A stretch of DNA of 16,613 bases from positions 1-16,613 of the forward strand of contig MCBC01000020.1 in assembly GCA_001723855.1 (NCBI GenBank). The letters are read 5' to 3'. The stretch comes from Candidatus Altarchaeales archaeon WOR_SM1_86-2 (GTDB lineage Archaea > Altiarchaeota > Altiarchaeia > IMC4 > MCBC01). Below, piece by piece: positions 1-6,729 of the stretch. Position numbers and translations under genes: made by a program. Positions within the stretch are counted from its first letter, which is position 1. Every line of letters begins with the position of its first letter. The notes under the pieces are model-generated. The model searched no databases. It saw only the letters and a program-made list of their open reading frames with translations, and had not been told where the DNA came from.

Positions 1-104
1 GTTTTGCCGAGGTTAGCAACCAAAGATTGAGCCAACCTCGGCATATTGGATTATTGGGTTTTGCCGAGGTTAGCAACCAAAGATTGAGCCAACCTCGGCA
101 TATT
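1..104. repeat. Two tandem 47-bp palindromic repeats (period 57)
   Basis: Positions 1-47 and 58-104 are identical over 47 bp and are separated by a 10-bp A/T-rich spacer. Each copy is itself an imperfect palindrome. TGCCGAGGTTAGC (5-17, 62-74) pairs with GCCAACCTCGGCA (31-43, 88-100) at 12 of 13 positions, around a 13-nt loop that holds a smaller CAA/TTG inverted pair. The sequence after copy 2 again runs into a TTATTG-TTTTA stretch like the spacer, so the spacer may be part of the repeat and a third copy may have decayed. The array touches the window edge, so the total copy number is unknown. Candidate roles are a double hairpin terminator for the gene to the left, a REP-like extragenic palindrome, or a small structured RNA. 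Confidence 0.9.
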
Positions 105-161
105 TATTTATTGTTTTATGAATTTATTCCGATTATTTAATTAATAATAAGAATTAATGAA

Positions 162-1388
162 ATGGATTTGATAATAAAGAAGGGAAAGGTCTATTATGAG
201 AACAGATTTATTGACTCAGACATTGGAGTGCGTGATGGAAAGATCGTTAAGATAAAGAAGAGGGTAAGTAATGCGGCGGATTCATTCATTGACGCAAAAA
301 ACCAGTATGTTGTCCCGGGCATAATTGACGCGCATGTTCATCTGCGCGACATGAAACAATCCCATAAAGAGGATTTTGTAACAGGCAGCAGGGCAGCGCT
401 TAACATGCCCAATTCAGATCCCTCCGCTTTAACAGTGAATGTGCTCAGGCGAATGGATGCGTTAAGGAAGAATGCGGTAGTGGATATTAAATTCTTTGCA
501 GGGCTTAGGGATAACCTGAATGAAATTCCCGGCATGAATGATCACGCAGCAGTTGCGGGATATAAGGTTTATATGACCGGCGACTCAGGGGTTTCAAGAG
601 AGGAATTAGTTAATATTTTTGATTTTTTTAGCAATAAACTTTTTAAAATATGGCTGAACTCTGGTCAGACACACTCGGGAGATTCGCTCCCGCGTGAAAA
701 GTTTAATCAAAAAAATAAAAATAAAAAAATAAAAAGAATCGCCGTACATACAGGGGATGACAAACCCGGAGAAATTGAAGGAATTAAATTTGTTTCTGGG
801 TTGACAGGTAGATTTAAAATTCCAGTTCATATCTGCCACATAAGCACCTCTGAGGGGATAGAGATTGTTTCAAAGAATCCCGACCTTACATCCGAGGTAA
901 CGCCCCATCACCTGTTTCTGAGCAAAGGCGAATATGAATTTGATGCGGTAAATCCTTCGCTCAGAAGCAAAGGGGAAAGGCCCGGGTTATGGAAAATGCT
1001 GGATAAAGTTGACATTATCGCATCCGATCACGCCCCGCACACATTGAAAGAAAAAGAGGATGGAGCACCGGGCTTTCCTGGTCTGGAGACATCTCTCCCG
1101 CTGATGCTGAATGCTGTCAATAAAAATATGATACCGTTTGAGAGGGTGATCGGGATGATGTCTGAAAAGCCGGCAGAAATTTTTGGATTAACAAATAAGG
1201 GGATGATAAAAGAGGGCTGCGATGCCGACCTGACTGTGATTGATTTAAAGGAAAGATGGAAAATCAGGGGCGATGATTTCTGCGGAAAACAGAAATGGAC
1301 GCCGTTTGAAGGATGGGAAGTGAAAGGGGTTCCGACGCATACTATTGTTAACGGCAGAATTGTAATGGAAGACAAAGAGTTGATTTAA
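162..1388 (+). CDS. pyrC: Dihydroorotase, with an apparent in-frame core deletion
   Basis: This cytoplasmic zinc amidohydrolase interconverts carbamoyl-aspartate and dihydroorotate, the third step of pyrimidine synthesis. The metal-binding motif DAHVHLRD is at residues 56-63. Substrate-binding NMPN is at 81-84, a candidate carboxylated lysine is K135 in GYKVYM, and further metal or active-site histidines are H196, H226, H249/H250 and the SDHAPH motif at 288-293. The start ATG is the only plausible one, since an ATG at 157 hits a stop within five codons. No clear Shine-Dalgarno site is visible. Two oddities stand out. The family normally has about eight residues (an AGG-T-like beta strand) between GSRAAL and MPN, and these are absent. 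Residues about 160-192 form a Lys/Asn-rich insertion over an A-rich DNA stretch with a hairpin. Family identity is secure, but full activity is uncertain because of the missing strand. Confidence 0.93.
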   Translation: MDLIIKKGKVYYENRFIDSDIGVRDGKIVKIKKRVSNAADSFIDAKNQYVVPGIIDAHVHLRDMKQSHKEDFVTGSRAALNMPNSDPSALTVNVLRRMDALRKNAVVDIKFFAGLRDNLNEIPGMNDHAAVAGYKVYMTGDSGVSREELVNIFDFFSNKLFKIWLNSGQTHSGDSLPREKFNQKNKNKKIKRIAVHTGDDKPGEIEGIKFVSGLTGRFKIPVHICHISTSEGIEIVSKNPDLTSEVTPHHLFLSKGEYEFDAVNPSLRSKGERPGLWKMLDKVDIIASDHAPHTLKEKEDGAPGFPGLETSLPLMLNAVNKNMIPFERVIGMMSEKPAEIFGLTNKGMIKEGCDADLTVIDLKERWKIRGDDFCGKQKWTPFEGWEVKGVPTHTIVNGRIVMEDKELI

Positions 1389-1426
1389 GCCAAGAATCTA
1401 TTTTATTTTTTATTCAATTTCTAATT

Positions 1427-1547
1427 GTTTTGATAAAACTCCTTAAAACTTGCTTTGCAAATTTTTGGATCGTAAAACCACTCCATGGTTTTAGATTTCA
1501 AGATTTACCCTGTGAATCTTGCGAACACAAAATTGCGAAGCAATTTT
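1427..1547. repeat. Array of five consecutive small inverted repeats
   Basis: The gap between pyrC and tRNA-His holds five adjacent stem-loops. They are GTTTT/AAAAC (1427-1439, loop GAT); AAAACTTGC/GCAAATTTT with one mismatch (1445-1465, loop TTT); TAAAACCA/TGGTTTTA (1473-1493, loop CTCCA); CAAGATT/AATCTTG (1499-1521); and AAAATTGC/GCAATTTT (1529-1547, loop GAA). Arms are 5 to 9 bp and the spacing is fairly regular, about 25 bp. I see no coding frame here. This could be a multi-hairpin 3' end of the pyrC mRNA or a small structured RNA. Confidence 0.7.
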
Positions 1548-1560
1548 TGGTGTTTTTTTT
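1526..1560 (+). terminator. Hairpin plus T-run, probable pyrC terminator
   Basis: The last of the five stem-loops has an 8-bp stem (1529-1536 with 1540-1547) inside an outer CAC/GTG pair. Eight T residues follow at 1553-1560. Archaeal transcription ends mainly at T runs, so the run itself is the likely signal. It lies about 27 bp before the tRNA-His gene and would separate pyrC transcription from it. Confidence 0.5.
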
Positions 1561-1587
1561 AAAAGTTTTAAATAGATAATAAACTAT

Positions 1588-1684
1588 GGCCGGGATGGGG
1601 TAGTTTGGTCAATCCTACGGGACTGTGGCGAACTTTTTTGTTTGCAGAGATCCTGCGACCCGGGTTCAAATCTCGGTCCCGGCC
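1588..1684 (+). tRNA. trnH: tRNA-His (anticodon GTG) with a 21-nt intron
   Basis: The acceptor stem GCCGGGA (1589-1595) pairs with TCCCGGC (1677-1683). An encoded G at 1588 can act as G-1 opposite C73 (1684), which is the histidine identity signature. The anticodon stem is CGGGA (1618-1622) with TCCTG (1651-1655), and the T arm is CCGGG-TTCAAAT-CTCGG (1660-1676). The anticodon GTG is at 1625-1627. The intron spans 1629-1649, between nucleotides 37 and 38. It forms a canonical bulge-helix-bulge: CTGT (1623-1626) pairs with GCAG (1644-1647), flanked by 3-nt bulges GGC and AGA. An internal GAAC/GTTT stem has a T6 loop. No CCA is encoded. The 13-22 pair of the D arm is a mismatch. Confidence 0.95.
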
Positions 1685-1699
1685 CTCAAATTCACCAGT

Positions 1700-2146
1700 T
1701 TATGTGACAATACGGAATAGCCCGTATGCCAGGATTAATCCCCCTGTTATGACCGTAAGAATTATCCTTTCAAAATGTTCGACTCCCCAAATTGGTGATA
1801 ATAATAATAAAAATGTTCCGAATGCAAATAGAACCGCACCCAGGGTGGCCCTGTTTTTAGTCCTGCATGTTCCTGCTGCCCCCTCGCTTTTAGGTAGGTG
1901 CCGCCCAACCCCCGGATCTTGATAGTACTTAAGGTGCACCGGTGTTTCCTCGTTTTTAGGCGCATGGCTGAGATAATACATGCCTGTCGTTAATGAAATT
2001 GCAGCAAGGGCTCCTAAAATAATGCTTTGGGTGGGTTCTGAATACCCGAAAATGCCCGCAAGAAAGAGAAATAAAATTCCCGCGGCAAAGACGATTGAGC
2101 CGCGGATCGAGGTTTTCCGATTGAATTTTGATTCTTTACCTTGCAT
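1700..2146 (-). CDS. Four-helix membrane protein with internal duplication
   Basis: This is a 148-residue protein that I do not recognise. It has four hydrophobic segments, at about residues 15-34, 38-59, 100-118 and 126-146, arranged as two helical pairs around a polar, proline-rich linker (61-97). The two halves look like copies of each other. Both begin with R-x-[ST]-[IL], run through a small/aliphatic helix ending in a G, then a short polar turn (YSEPTQ or GVEHFER), then a second helix with a TTG or TGG turn. This suggests a 2+2 helix duplication. No enzyme motif is visible and only one cysteine is present. The gene ends 15 bp from tRNA-His (convergent). It shares a 37-bp divergent spacer with the antiporter gene, which does not by itself indicate a shared function. 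Confidence 0.7.
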   Translation of the reverse strand: MQGKESKFNRKTSIRGSIVFAAGILFLFLAGIFGYSEPTQSIILGALAAISLTTGMYYLSHAPKNEETPVHLKYYQDPGVGRHLPKSEGAAGTCRTKNRATLGAVLFAFGTFLLLLSPIWGVEHFERIILTVITGGLILAYGLFRIVT

Positions 2147-2183
2147 TTTTAATTAAATTATAACAACAAAAATTAAATAGGAC
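2147..2183. promoter_or_regulatory. Compact divergent promoter region
   Basis: Only 37 bp separate the start codons of the four-helix protein (-) and the antiporter (+). TTAAATTATA (about 2153-2162) sits about 26 bp before the antiporter ATG. TATTTAATT on the minus strand (about 2172-2180) sits about 30 bp before the other ATG. These are normal TATA-box distances if both mRNAs are leaderless or nearly so. No good Shine-Dalgarno site is present for either gene. The assignment is inferred from spacing and base composition. Confidence 0.45.
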
Positions 2184-3779
2184 ATGAACGAATCATTTAT
2201 AGAGCCCCTCCTGTTGAATTTATCCCTGCTGATAGTTCTGGGGATAGCGGCATCTTATATATCCAGCAGGATAGTGCGTCCGATAAGGGTCCCCGAGATA
2301 TTTGCGTTGATGCTGCTCGGGATAATCGTCGGGCCCGTGCTTAATATATTCAATCTGGATGCTGTCAGCGAGCATGAAAGGGATCTCCTCATATACCTTC
2401 TGATGCACATATCACTGCTTACGCTTTTGTTTGAAGGGGGGTTCAACACCGAGTTCGGGGAATTCAAAAAGAACATCAGGATTATAGGGATTCTGGCATC
2501 CCTGGGTATTATAATCACAGCGGCATGTGTGGGGGCGGTTATAGCATATTTGACCGGGATTCCTTTAATCTACGGCGTGCTCATCGGCGCGGTACTTTCC
2601 GCAACAGACCCCGCAAGCGTGATATCTCTCGGGAGAGCGCTGCGGCTTCCGAAGAGGATAACAACGATACTTGAAGGGGAGTCCGCGTATAATGACGCAA
2701 CAGCCATTATTCTTTTCCTCGTAATAGTTGACCTTATCGGGGCATCCACCCTTTCAATATCAGACATTGCGATATCCGAGACAGCGGTGAAATTCCTGGA
2801 GATGTTTCTGGGGGGGATATTTATCGGAGGGTCTTTAGGCATTCTCGTAAACGAGGTACTGAAGAGAAATAAAAATGAGCACTACACGGTGTGGATCACG
2901 ATACTTCTGGCGTCAATCTCATATTTTACGGCCGAGCATTTCGGGGTCAGCGGGGTTATAAGTGCCGTCACCGCGGGCATGGTGCTGGGAGTAAGAACCG
3001 ATGCGTTCACGCCGCGGGAACACAGGGCGGTGCAGGATTTCTGGGAGTTCGCAAGATTTGGCGCGAATTCAATAATATTCTTGGTTCTGGGAACCTTGAT
3101 TGACATTGAATACCTTGCAAATATTGAACACTTCGCTATCGGGTTTGTAATCCTCATATCCCTGGTTTTGATAAGGCTGGCTGTCGTTGAGATCGCAGCG
3201 CTCTCTCTGAAAAGGAATCTGAAGTGCATCATAACATGGGCGGGGGTTCGCGGGTCAATCCCGATCATACTGGCGATAAGCATCGCAGGGATGCCGCATT
3301 TAGAGCATAAGGATGTGATCATCGGGATAATATCGTCTGTCGTATTCCTCTCGATAACGATCCAGGGCTTAACGTCTGCGCCGCTTGTAAACAGGTTGAT
3401 TCCAACAAAAATTTCCAGGGATGCGAGGATATACGAGGAACTGAAGGTCCGTGAAAGAGTATTGAGGGGGGGATTGAAATCGCTTGACAGGAAGTTCTCA
3501 AGAGGGGATATAGACGATGTTGCATATGAAAAACTTACTGAAAAGATAGGGGGCGAGCTGGAAAAAGTGAAAACCCTGATAAAATCCCTGACGGGGAAGC
3601 AGATGGAGTTTGAGAGAAAGGAGGAACTTGAGATTGAACTTGAAGTGCTTGAGGAGATGGCGGTGAAATTAAGGAATGAATTCGTATCAGGGAGCATCAC
3701 AGAGGGGGCGTATAAAGATATCAGGGAGGAACTGGATGAGAAGCTTCTGGGGATCAGGAAGGAATTGAAAGGGATCTAG
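2184..3779 (+). CDS. nhaP: NhaP/CPA1-type cation:proton antiporter with helical tail
   Basis: This 531-residue membrane protein belongs to the CPA1 family, which exchanges Na+ or K+ for H+ and so supports pH and ion balance. The first 400 or so residues hold about 12-13 hydrophobic segments. Family motifs are SATDPASV (139-146, the discontinuous-helix TDP motif), EGESAYNDATA (164-174, with the transport-site Asn-Asp pair N170-D171), and the conserved TWAGVRGSIP near residue 355. The C-terminal 120 residues are soluble, charged and helical. They contain two related units, each with a helix, a [SG]-[DS]-I turn and an aromatic A-Y helix (SRGDIDDVAYEKL and VSGSITEGAYKDI), resembling SHOCT-like hairpins. 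The tail probably regulates or oligomerises the carrier. Ion specificity cannot be told from sequence. GC looks higher than in neighbouring genes. Confidence 0.92.
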   Translation: MNESFIEPLLLNLSLLIVLGIAASYISSRIVRPIRVPEIFALMLLGIIVGPVLNIFNLDAVSEHERDLLIYLLMHISLLTLLFEGGFNTEFGEFKKNIRIIGILASLGIIITAACVGAVIAYLTGIPLIYGVLIGAVLSATDPASVISLGRALRLPKRITTILEGESAYNDATAIILFLVIVDLIGASTLSISDIAISETAVKFLEMFLGGIFIGGSLGILVNEVLKRNKNEHYTVWITILLASISYFTAEHFGVSGVISAVTAGMVLGVRTDAFTPREHRAVQDFWEFARFGANSIIFLVLGTLIDIEYLANIEHFAIGFVILISLVLIRLAVVEIAALSLKRNLKCIITWAGVRGSIPIILAISIAGMPHLEHKDVIIGIISSVVFLSITIQGLTSAPLVNRLIPTKISRDARIYEELKVRERVLRGGLKSLDRKFSRGDIDDVAYEKLTEKIGGELEKVKTLIKSLTGKQMEFERKEELEIELEVLEEMAVKLRNEFVSGSITEGAYKDIREELDEKLLGIRKELKGI

Positions 3780-4051
3780 AATTTGTTAGTTATATCTTCA
3801 GAGAGCCCGACCAAATGAAGGGTTGATTCACTCACGCAGTTATATTTTTTTTGAACCAGAAAGGAAATTTCCAGGTTTCGCCGAGAATGCAGGAAATCTT
3901 TTTTGAACCGGAAATGTAAATAGAAATGCTTTGAATATATTTTTATTTTAGTATTCCCATAAACATTAATATGGTAAAATCAAAATAAATACTGATTGAG
4001 CCCGGGAATAAGGTTGCAATCGGTCAGCATATCCAAATAATAAAAATTAAA
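3780..4051. other. Non-coding gap with an imperfect direct repeat
   Basis: This stretch of about 270 bp between the antiporter and the GerW gene has no convincing ORF or tRNA. It holds a direct repeat built on TTTTTTGAACCRGAAA (3847-3868 and 3899-3921, spacing 52) and a GGAAATTTCC palindrome at 3863-3872. Further on is A/T-rich DNA that probably includes the promoter of the downstream cluster. A weak pairing of CTGATTG (about 3990) with CGGTCAG (about 4021) is also possible but depends on G-U pairs. Confidence 0.5.
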
Positions 4052-4444
4052 ATGGAAAGAATAGATGTGGAAAGTTTGATAAAAACAACAACTGAGGAGA
4101 TAGAAAAAGTCCTTAGTACAAAGACCATCGTTGGAGAGCCAATGACATTTGAAGGCAAAACGGTTATACCTGTCTCAAAGGTAGGGTTTGGTTTCGGTGC
4201 AGGCGGCGGAAGCGGCGGCGGAAAAGGCAAGGAAGGGGAAGGCGGAGAAGGCTCAGGCGGCGGTGCCGGAGGAGGTGCATCCGTATGCCCGGTTGCGCTT
4301 ATAGTTATCGACAAAGAAAAGGTCGAGGTGATGCCGTTAGCAAAAAGCAGCTTAGGAGCCGCATTGGAGAAAATGGTAAGTTACGTGCCCGAAGTGACAG
4401 GTAAAGTAATGGCTGCAAAAGAAAAGGCAAAAAAGTCTAAATAA
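4052..4444 (+). CDS. GerW/YtfJ family protein
   Basis: This 130-residue protein matches the GerW (Spore_YtfJ) family. It has an N-terminal helix (residues 1-25), a beta strand VGEPMTFEGKTVIPVSKVGF (27-46 region), a Gly-rich loop that begins GFGFGAGGG and ends GGGASV, then VCPVALIVIDKEKVEVMPL and a C-terminal helix. In Bacillus the homologue GerW (YtfJ) is needed for spore germination. This organism is archaeal and does not sporulate in any known way, so the bacterial role cannot be transferred. It is first in a + strand cluster with a DUF2953 protein and a second, shortened GerW-like protein. The Gly-rich loop is encoded by a GGC/GGA-rich, near-repetitive stretch (about 4190-4280). Confidence 0.9.
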   Translation: MERIDVESLIKTTTEEIEKVLSTKTIVGEPMTFEGKTVIPVSKVGFGFGAGGGSGGGKGKEGEGGEGSGGGAGGGASVCPVALIVIDKEKVEVMPLAKSSLGAALEKMVSYVPEVTGKVMAAKEKAKKSK

Positions 4445-4483
4445 ACCTTTTTGAGCGGGGAAACGTGCAATGTTGATTAAATC

Positions 4484-5137
4484 ATGGCACTTATAGAACT
4501 GATAATAATAATAGCAATTTTATTTATCGCCCTGTTACTGTGTGTTCTGCTTATCCCCTTCTATCTTTCGTTCAGTTTTATCAAAAAGGGGCATGACATA
4601 AGAACCGAATTTGAGGTAAGCTGGCTTGGGGGGCTGGTCGGTAAAAAACTTGAGGAAAAGAAAACCGAGAAACCGGAGAAGGAGAAGGTTGAGAAACCAG
4701 AAAAAGAAGGGAAAAATATAACGGATCAACTGGGCGATGTTTATGATCTTATAGAGTACACCCCTGATTTTCTCGAATTATTTCATCCTTTTCTGAAATT
4801 TATTAAAGATTCTCTTTTTTCTTTAAAGATAAGGGAAATAAAACTCAGGGTAAAGGCGGGATTTGTTGAGCCCCAGTATACAGGATACCTCGCAGGCTGT
4901 TTATATTTTGCAAGAGGATTAACTTACATGATGCCGATGAATCCCGATATTGTTATAGAGCCTGATTTTAATGTCCCGCATGATGCGGGTGAAATGAAAT
5001 TGGACATATATCTTAAAACCGTTTTGGGGGTAAGATTGATTAATTTTGCGGTCCCGCTTATCAGATTCATTTTATCAAAACCGGCAAGAAGGCTTATGTG
5101 GCGGTTTATCGCTAAAAAAGTAAAAAGAAATGGATAA
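4484..5137 (+). CDS. DUF2953 (YtfI-like) membrane-anchored protein
   Basis: This 217-residue protein has a single strong N-terminal membrane segment (about residues 5-30). A Lys/Glu/Pro-rich linker follows (55-80, built on repeated EKPEKEK), then a soluble domain. Diagnostic DUF2953 motifs are GFVEPQYTGYLAG (126-138) and IEPDFNVPHDAGEM (158-171), near the family consensus of G-x-x-[DE]-P-x-x-TG and PDF. In Bacillus the DUF2953 gene ytfI lies directly beside ytfJ (gerW), and the same pairing is seen here 40 bp downstream of a GerW gene. The proteins therefore probably act together at the membrane, though the molecular function is unknown. Its last codons overlap the next gene by 8 bp, so translation is probably coupled. 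Confidence 0.85.
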   Translation: MALIELIIIIAILFIALLLCVLLIPFYLSFSFIKKGHDIRTEFEVSWLGGLVGKKLEEKKTEKPEKEKVEKPEKEGKNITDQLGDVYDLIEYTPDFLELFHPFLKFIKDSLFSLKIREIKLRVKAGFVEPQYTGYLAGCLYFARGLTYMMPMNPDIVIEPDFNVPHDAGEMKLDIYLKTVLGVRLINFAVPLIRFILSKPARRLMWRFIAKKVKRNG

Positions 5138-5342
5138 AGAAGAAAACCGTGAGGGCTTTGTGGAGGTAATGGAAGAAAAGAGGATTGGAGATATTTTGAG
5201 GGTTGAATCCAATGTCCTCATCCCTGTCATTAAAATTTTCATTGCTTTCTGCGGAAAAGAAACAGTGAATGGAGGTTATTTCTCCGTTGCACCTTACGCG
5301 CTGATCGTTGTTGATTCAGAAGGCGAGAGCAAGAATAAATAA
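5130..5342 (+). CDS. Minimal GerW-like protein lacking the Gly-rich loop
   Basis: This 70-residue protein looks like a reduced paralogue of the GerW protein two genes upstream. RIGDILRVESNVLIPVIKIF matches the IVGEP...GKTVIPVSKVGF strand, and VAPYALIVVDSEGE matches VCPVALIVIDKEK. The long Gly-rich loop is replaced by about ten residues, and the C-terminal helix is missing. The start ATG overlaps the stop of the DUF2953 gene (ATGGATAA), which supports it as a real, coupled gene rather than a chance ORF. It might partner the full-length protein in a mixed oligomer, or it might be a decaying duplicate. The alignment is by eye, and the match is short. Confidence 0.68.
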   Translation: MDKEENREGFVEVMEEKRIGDILRVESNVLIPVIKIFIAFCGKETVNGGYFSVAPYALIVVDSEGESKNK

Positions 5343-5366
5343 TCGTTTATACGGTACGATAAAAAA

Positions 5367-6150
5367 ATGTTTGAAAGCGTGTCGCGAAGTTTTGACCTTG
5401 TGAAGGTAAGTTTCGGCGTTCTCAGGAAGGACAAGGAAATAATGCTGTTCCCGATTATCTCGGGTATTGTTTGCATACTGGTTTCGCGTTGGCGAAACGG
5501 GCTATATATGGTATATCGGTTTGTTCCTTTACTATCTTGTAAGTTATTTCATAGTCATTTTCTTTAACACGGGACTTATAGCGTGTGCCCACATAAGGCT
5601 TAAAGGCGGGGATCCGACGTTCAGTGACGGGATTGCTGCCGCCAGCAAGAACATAGGGAAAATATTTGCATGGGCATTGATCTCGGCAACCGTCGGCCTT
5701 TTACTGCGAGTGATCTCCGAGCGTTCCGGGACGCTTGGAAGGTTTATAGTTTCAATGGTGGGCATGGCATGGAATTTATTAACGTTCTTTGTGATTCCCG
5801 TGATGATATTTGAAAACCAAAGCGCTCTTGAGTCCATAAAAAAATCAGGGTCGTTATTCAGGAAGACCTGGGGTGAAAATGTCGTCGGTCAGATCACGAT
5901 GGGTCTCTTCTTCTTTATATTGGGAGCGATCGGAGTGATAATCGGGATAATCCTTTTGATTTTGATCGGTTCAATCGCATTTCTTCCCGTTCTTATACTC
6001 GTGGTCCTTTACCTTCTGGCAATTGCCATAGTAAGTGCAAGCATTGACGGCATATTCAAGACCGCGCTCTATATCTATGCCAAAGAAGGAAAACCGCCGT
6101 CCGTATACAGCGAGGACACAATAAAAAACGCATTCAGAAGGAAAACCTGA
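5367..6150 (+). pseudogene. DUF6159-like membrane protein, interrupted by a frameshift
   Basis: Two reading frames together give one protein resembling the DUF6159 integral membrane family. The first frame (from 5367) encodes the typical N-terminus, MFESVSRSFDLVKVSFGVLR then DKE-LFP-ISGI. The second (open from 5467 to 6150) carries on with FLYYLVSYFIVIFFNTGLIA, RLKGGDPTFSDGI, WALISATVGLLLR and a TWGENVVGQ segment. Neither frame alone has the whole family pattern. The switch must lie at about 5470-5510. An exact 7-bp stem-loop, GTTTCGC-GTTG-GCGAAAC, sits there at 5481-5498. The first membrane helix after LFPIISGIV also seems shorter than usual, so a small deletion is possible. It may be a true pseudogene or an assembly or read error at the hairpin. 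Function is unknown. It lies 24 bp after the mini-GerW gene. Confidence 0.72.
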
Positions 6151-6170
6151 TCGATAATCACCAATCATAA

Positions 6171-6644
<474 letters not shown>

Positions 6645-6665
6645 TTAATTAATTTGGATGGCGAT

Positions 6666-6704
6666 GGTGACAAAATTAACATATAAATTGTCAAACCTGT
6701 CACC
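6666..6704 (-). promoter_or_regulatory. ribC promoter with flanking inverted repeats
   Basis: A TATA-like element (ATTTATATGT on the minus strand, 6680-6689) lies about 50 bp before the ribC start. It sits between TGACAA (6668-6673) and TTGTCA (6688-6693), an inverted pair. The outer GGTGACA (6666-6672) and TGTCACC (6698-6704) form a second exact 7-bp inverted repeat. Palindromes around a TATA box are a common layout for archaeal repressor sites. No riboswitch-like FMN element was recognised. The regulator is unknown. Confidence 0.5.
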
Positions 6705-6729
6705 AAGGCTGTAAAGCCGATTCTTTAAC

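Noticed and set aside
1..104. Possible CRISPR array
   Set aside because: Only two repeats, the repeat is 47 bp with a strong internal palindrome, and the spacer is 10 bp of A/T-rich DNA; no cas gene is near.
650..700. tRNA-like or T-arm-like insertion in pyrC
   Set aside because: The GGGAG-ATTCG-CTCCC hairpin looks superficially like a tRNA arm, but no other arms, acceptor stem or TTCGAAT loop pattern can be built around it.
1605..1922. A + strand 105-codon frame
   Set aside because: It starts inside tRNA-His and runs antisense to the four-helix protein; the translation has no coherent protein character.
2882..3700. A 272-codon open frame on the minus strand inside the antiporter gene
   Set aside because: It is the antisense of a clear membrane protein gene, has Ser/Ile-rich low-complexity translation, and shows no family pattern.
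3780..4051. A hidden C/D-box sRNA or tRNA in the gap
   Set aside because: No RTGATGA/CTGA pair at proper spacing and no T-arm signature could be found.
6708..6719. GGCT-GTAA-AGCC hairpin after eS6 as an intrinsic terminator
   Set aside because: The stem is only 4 bp and no T run follows on the transcribed strand.
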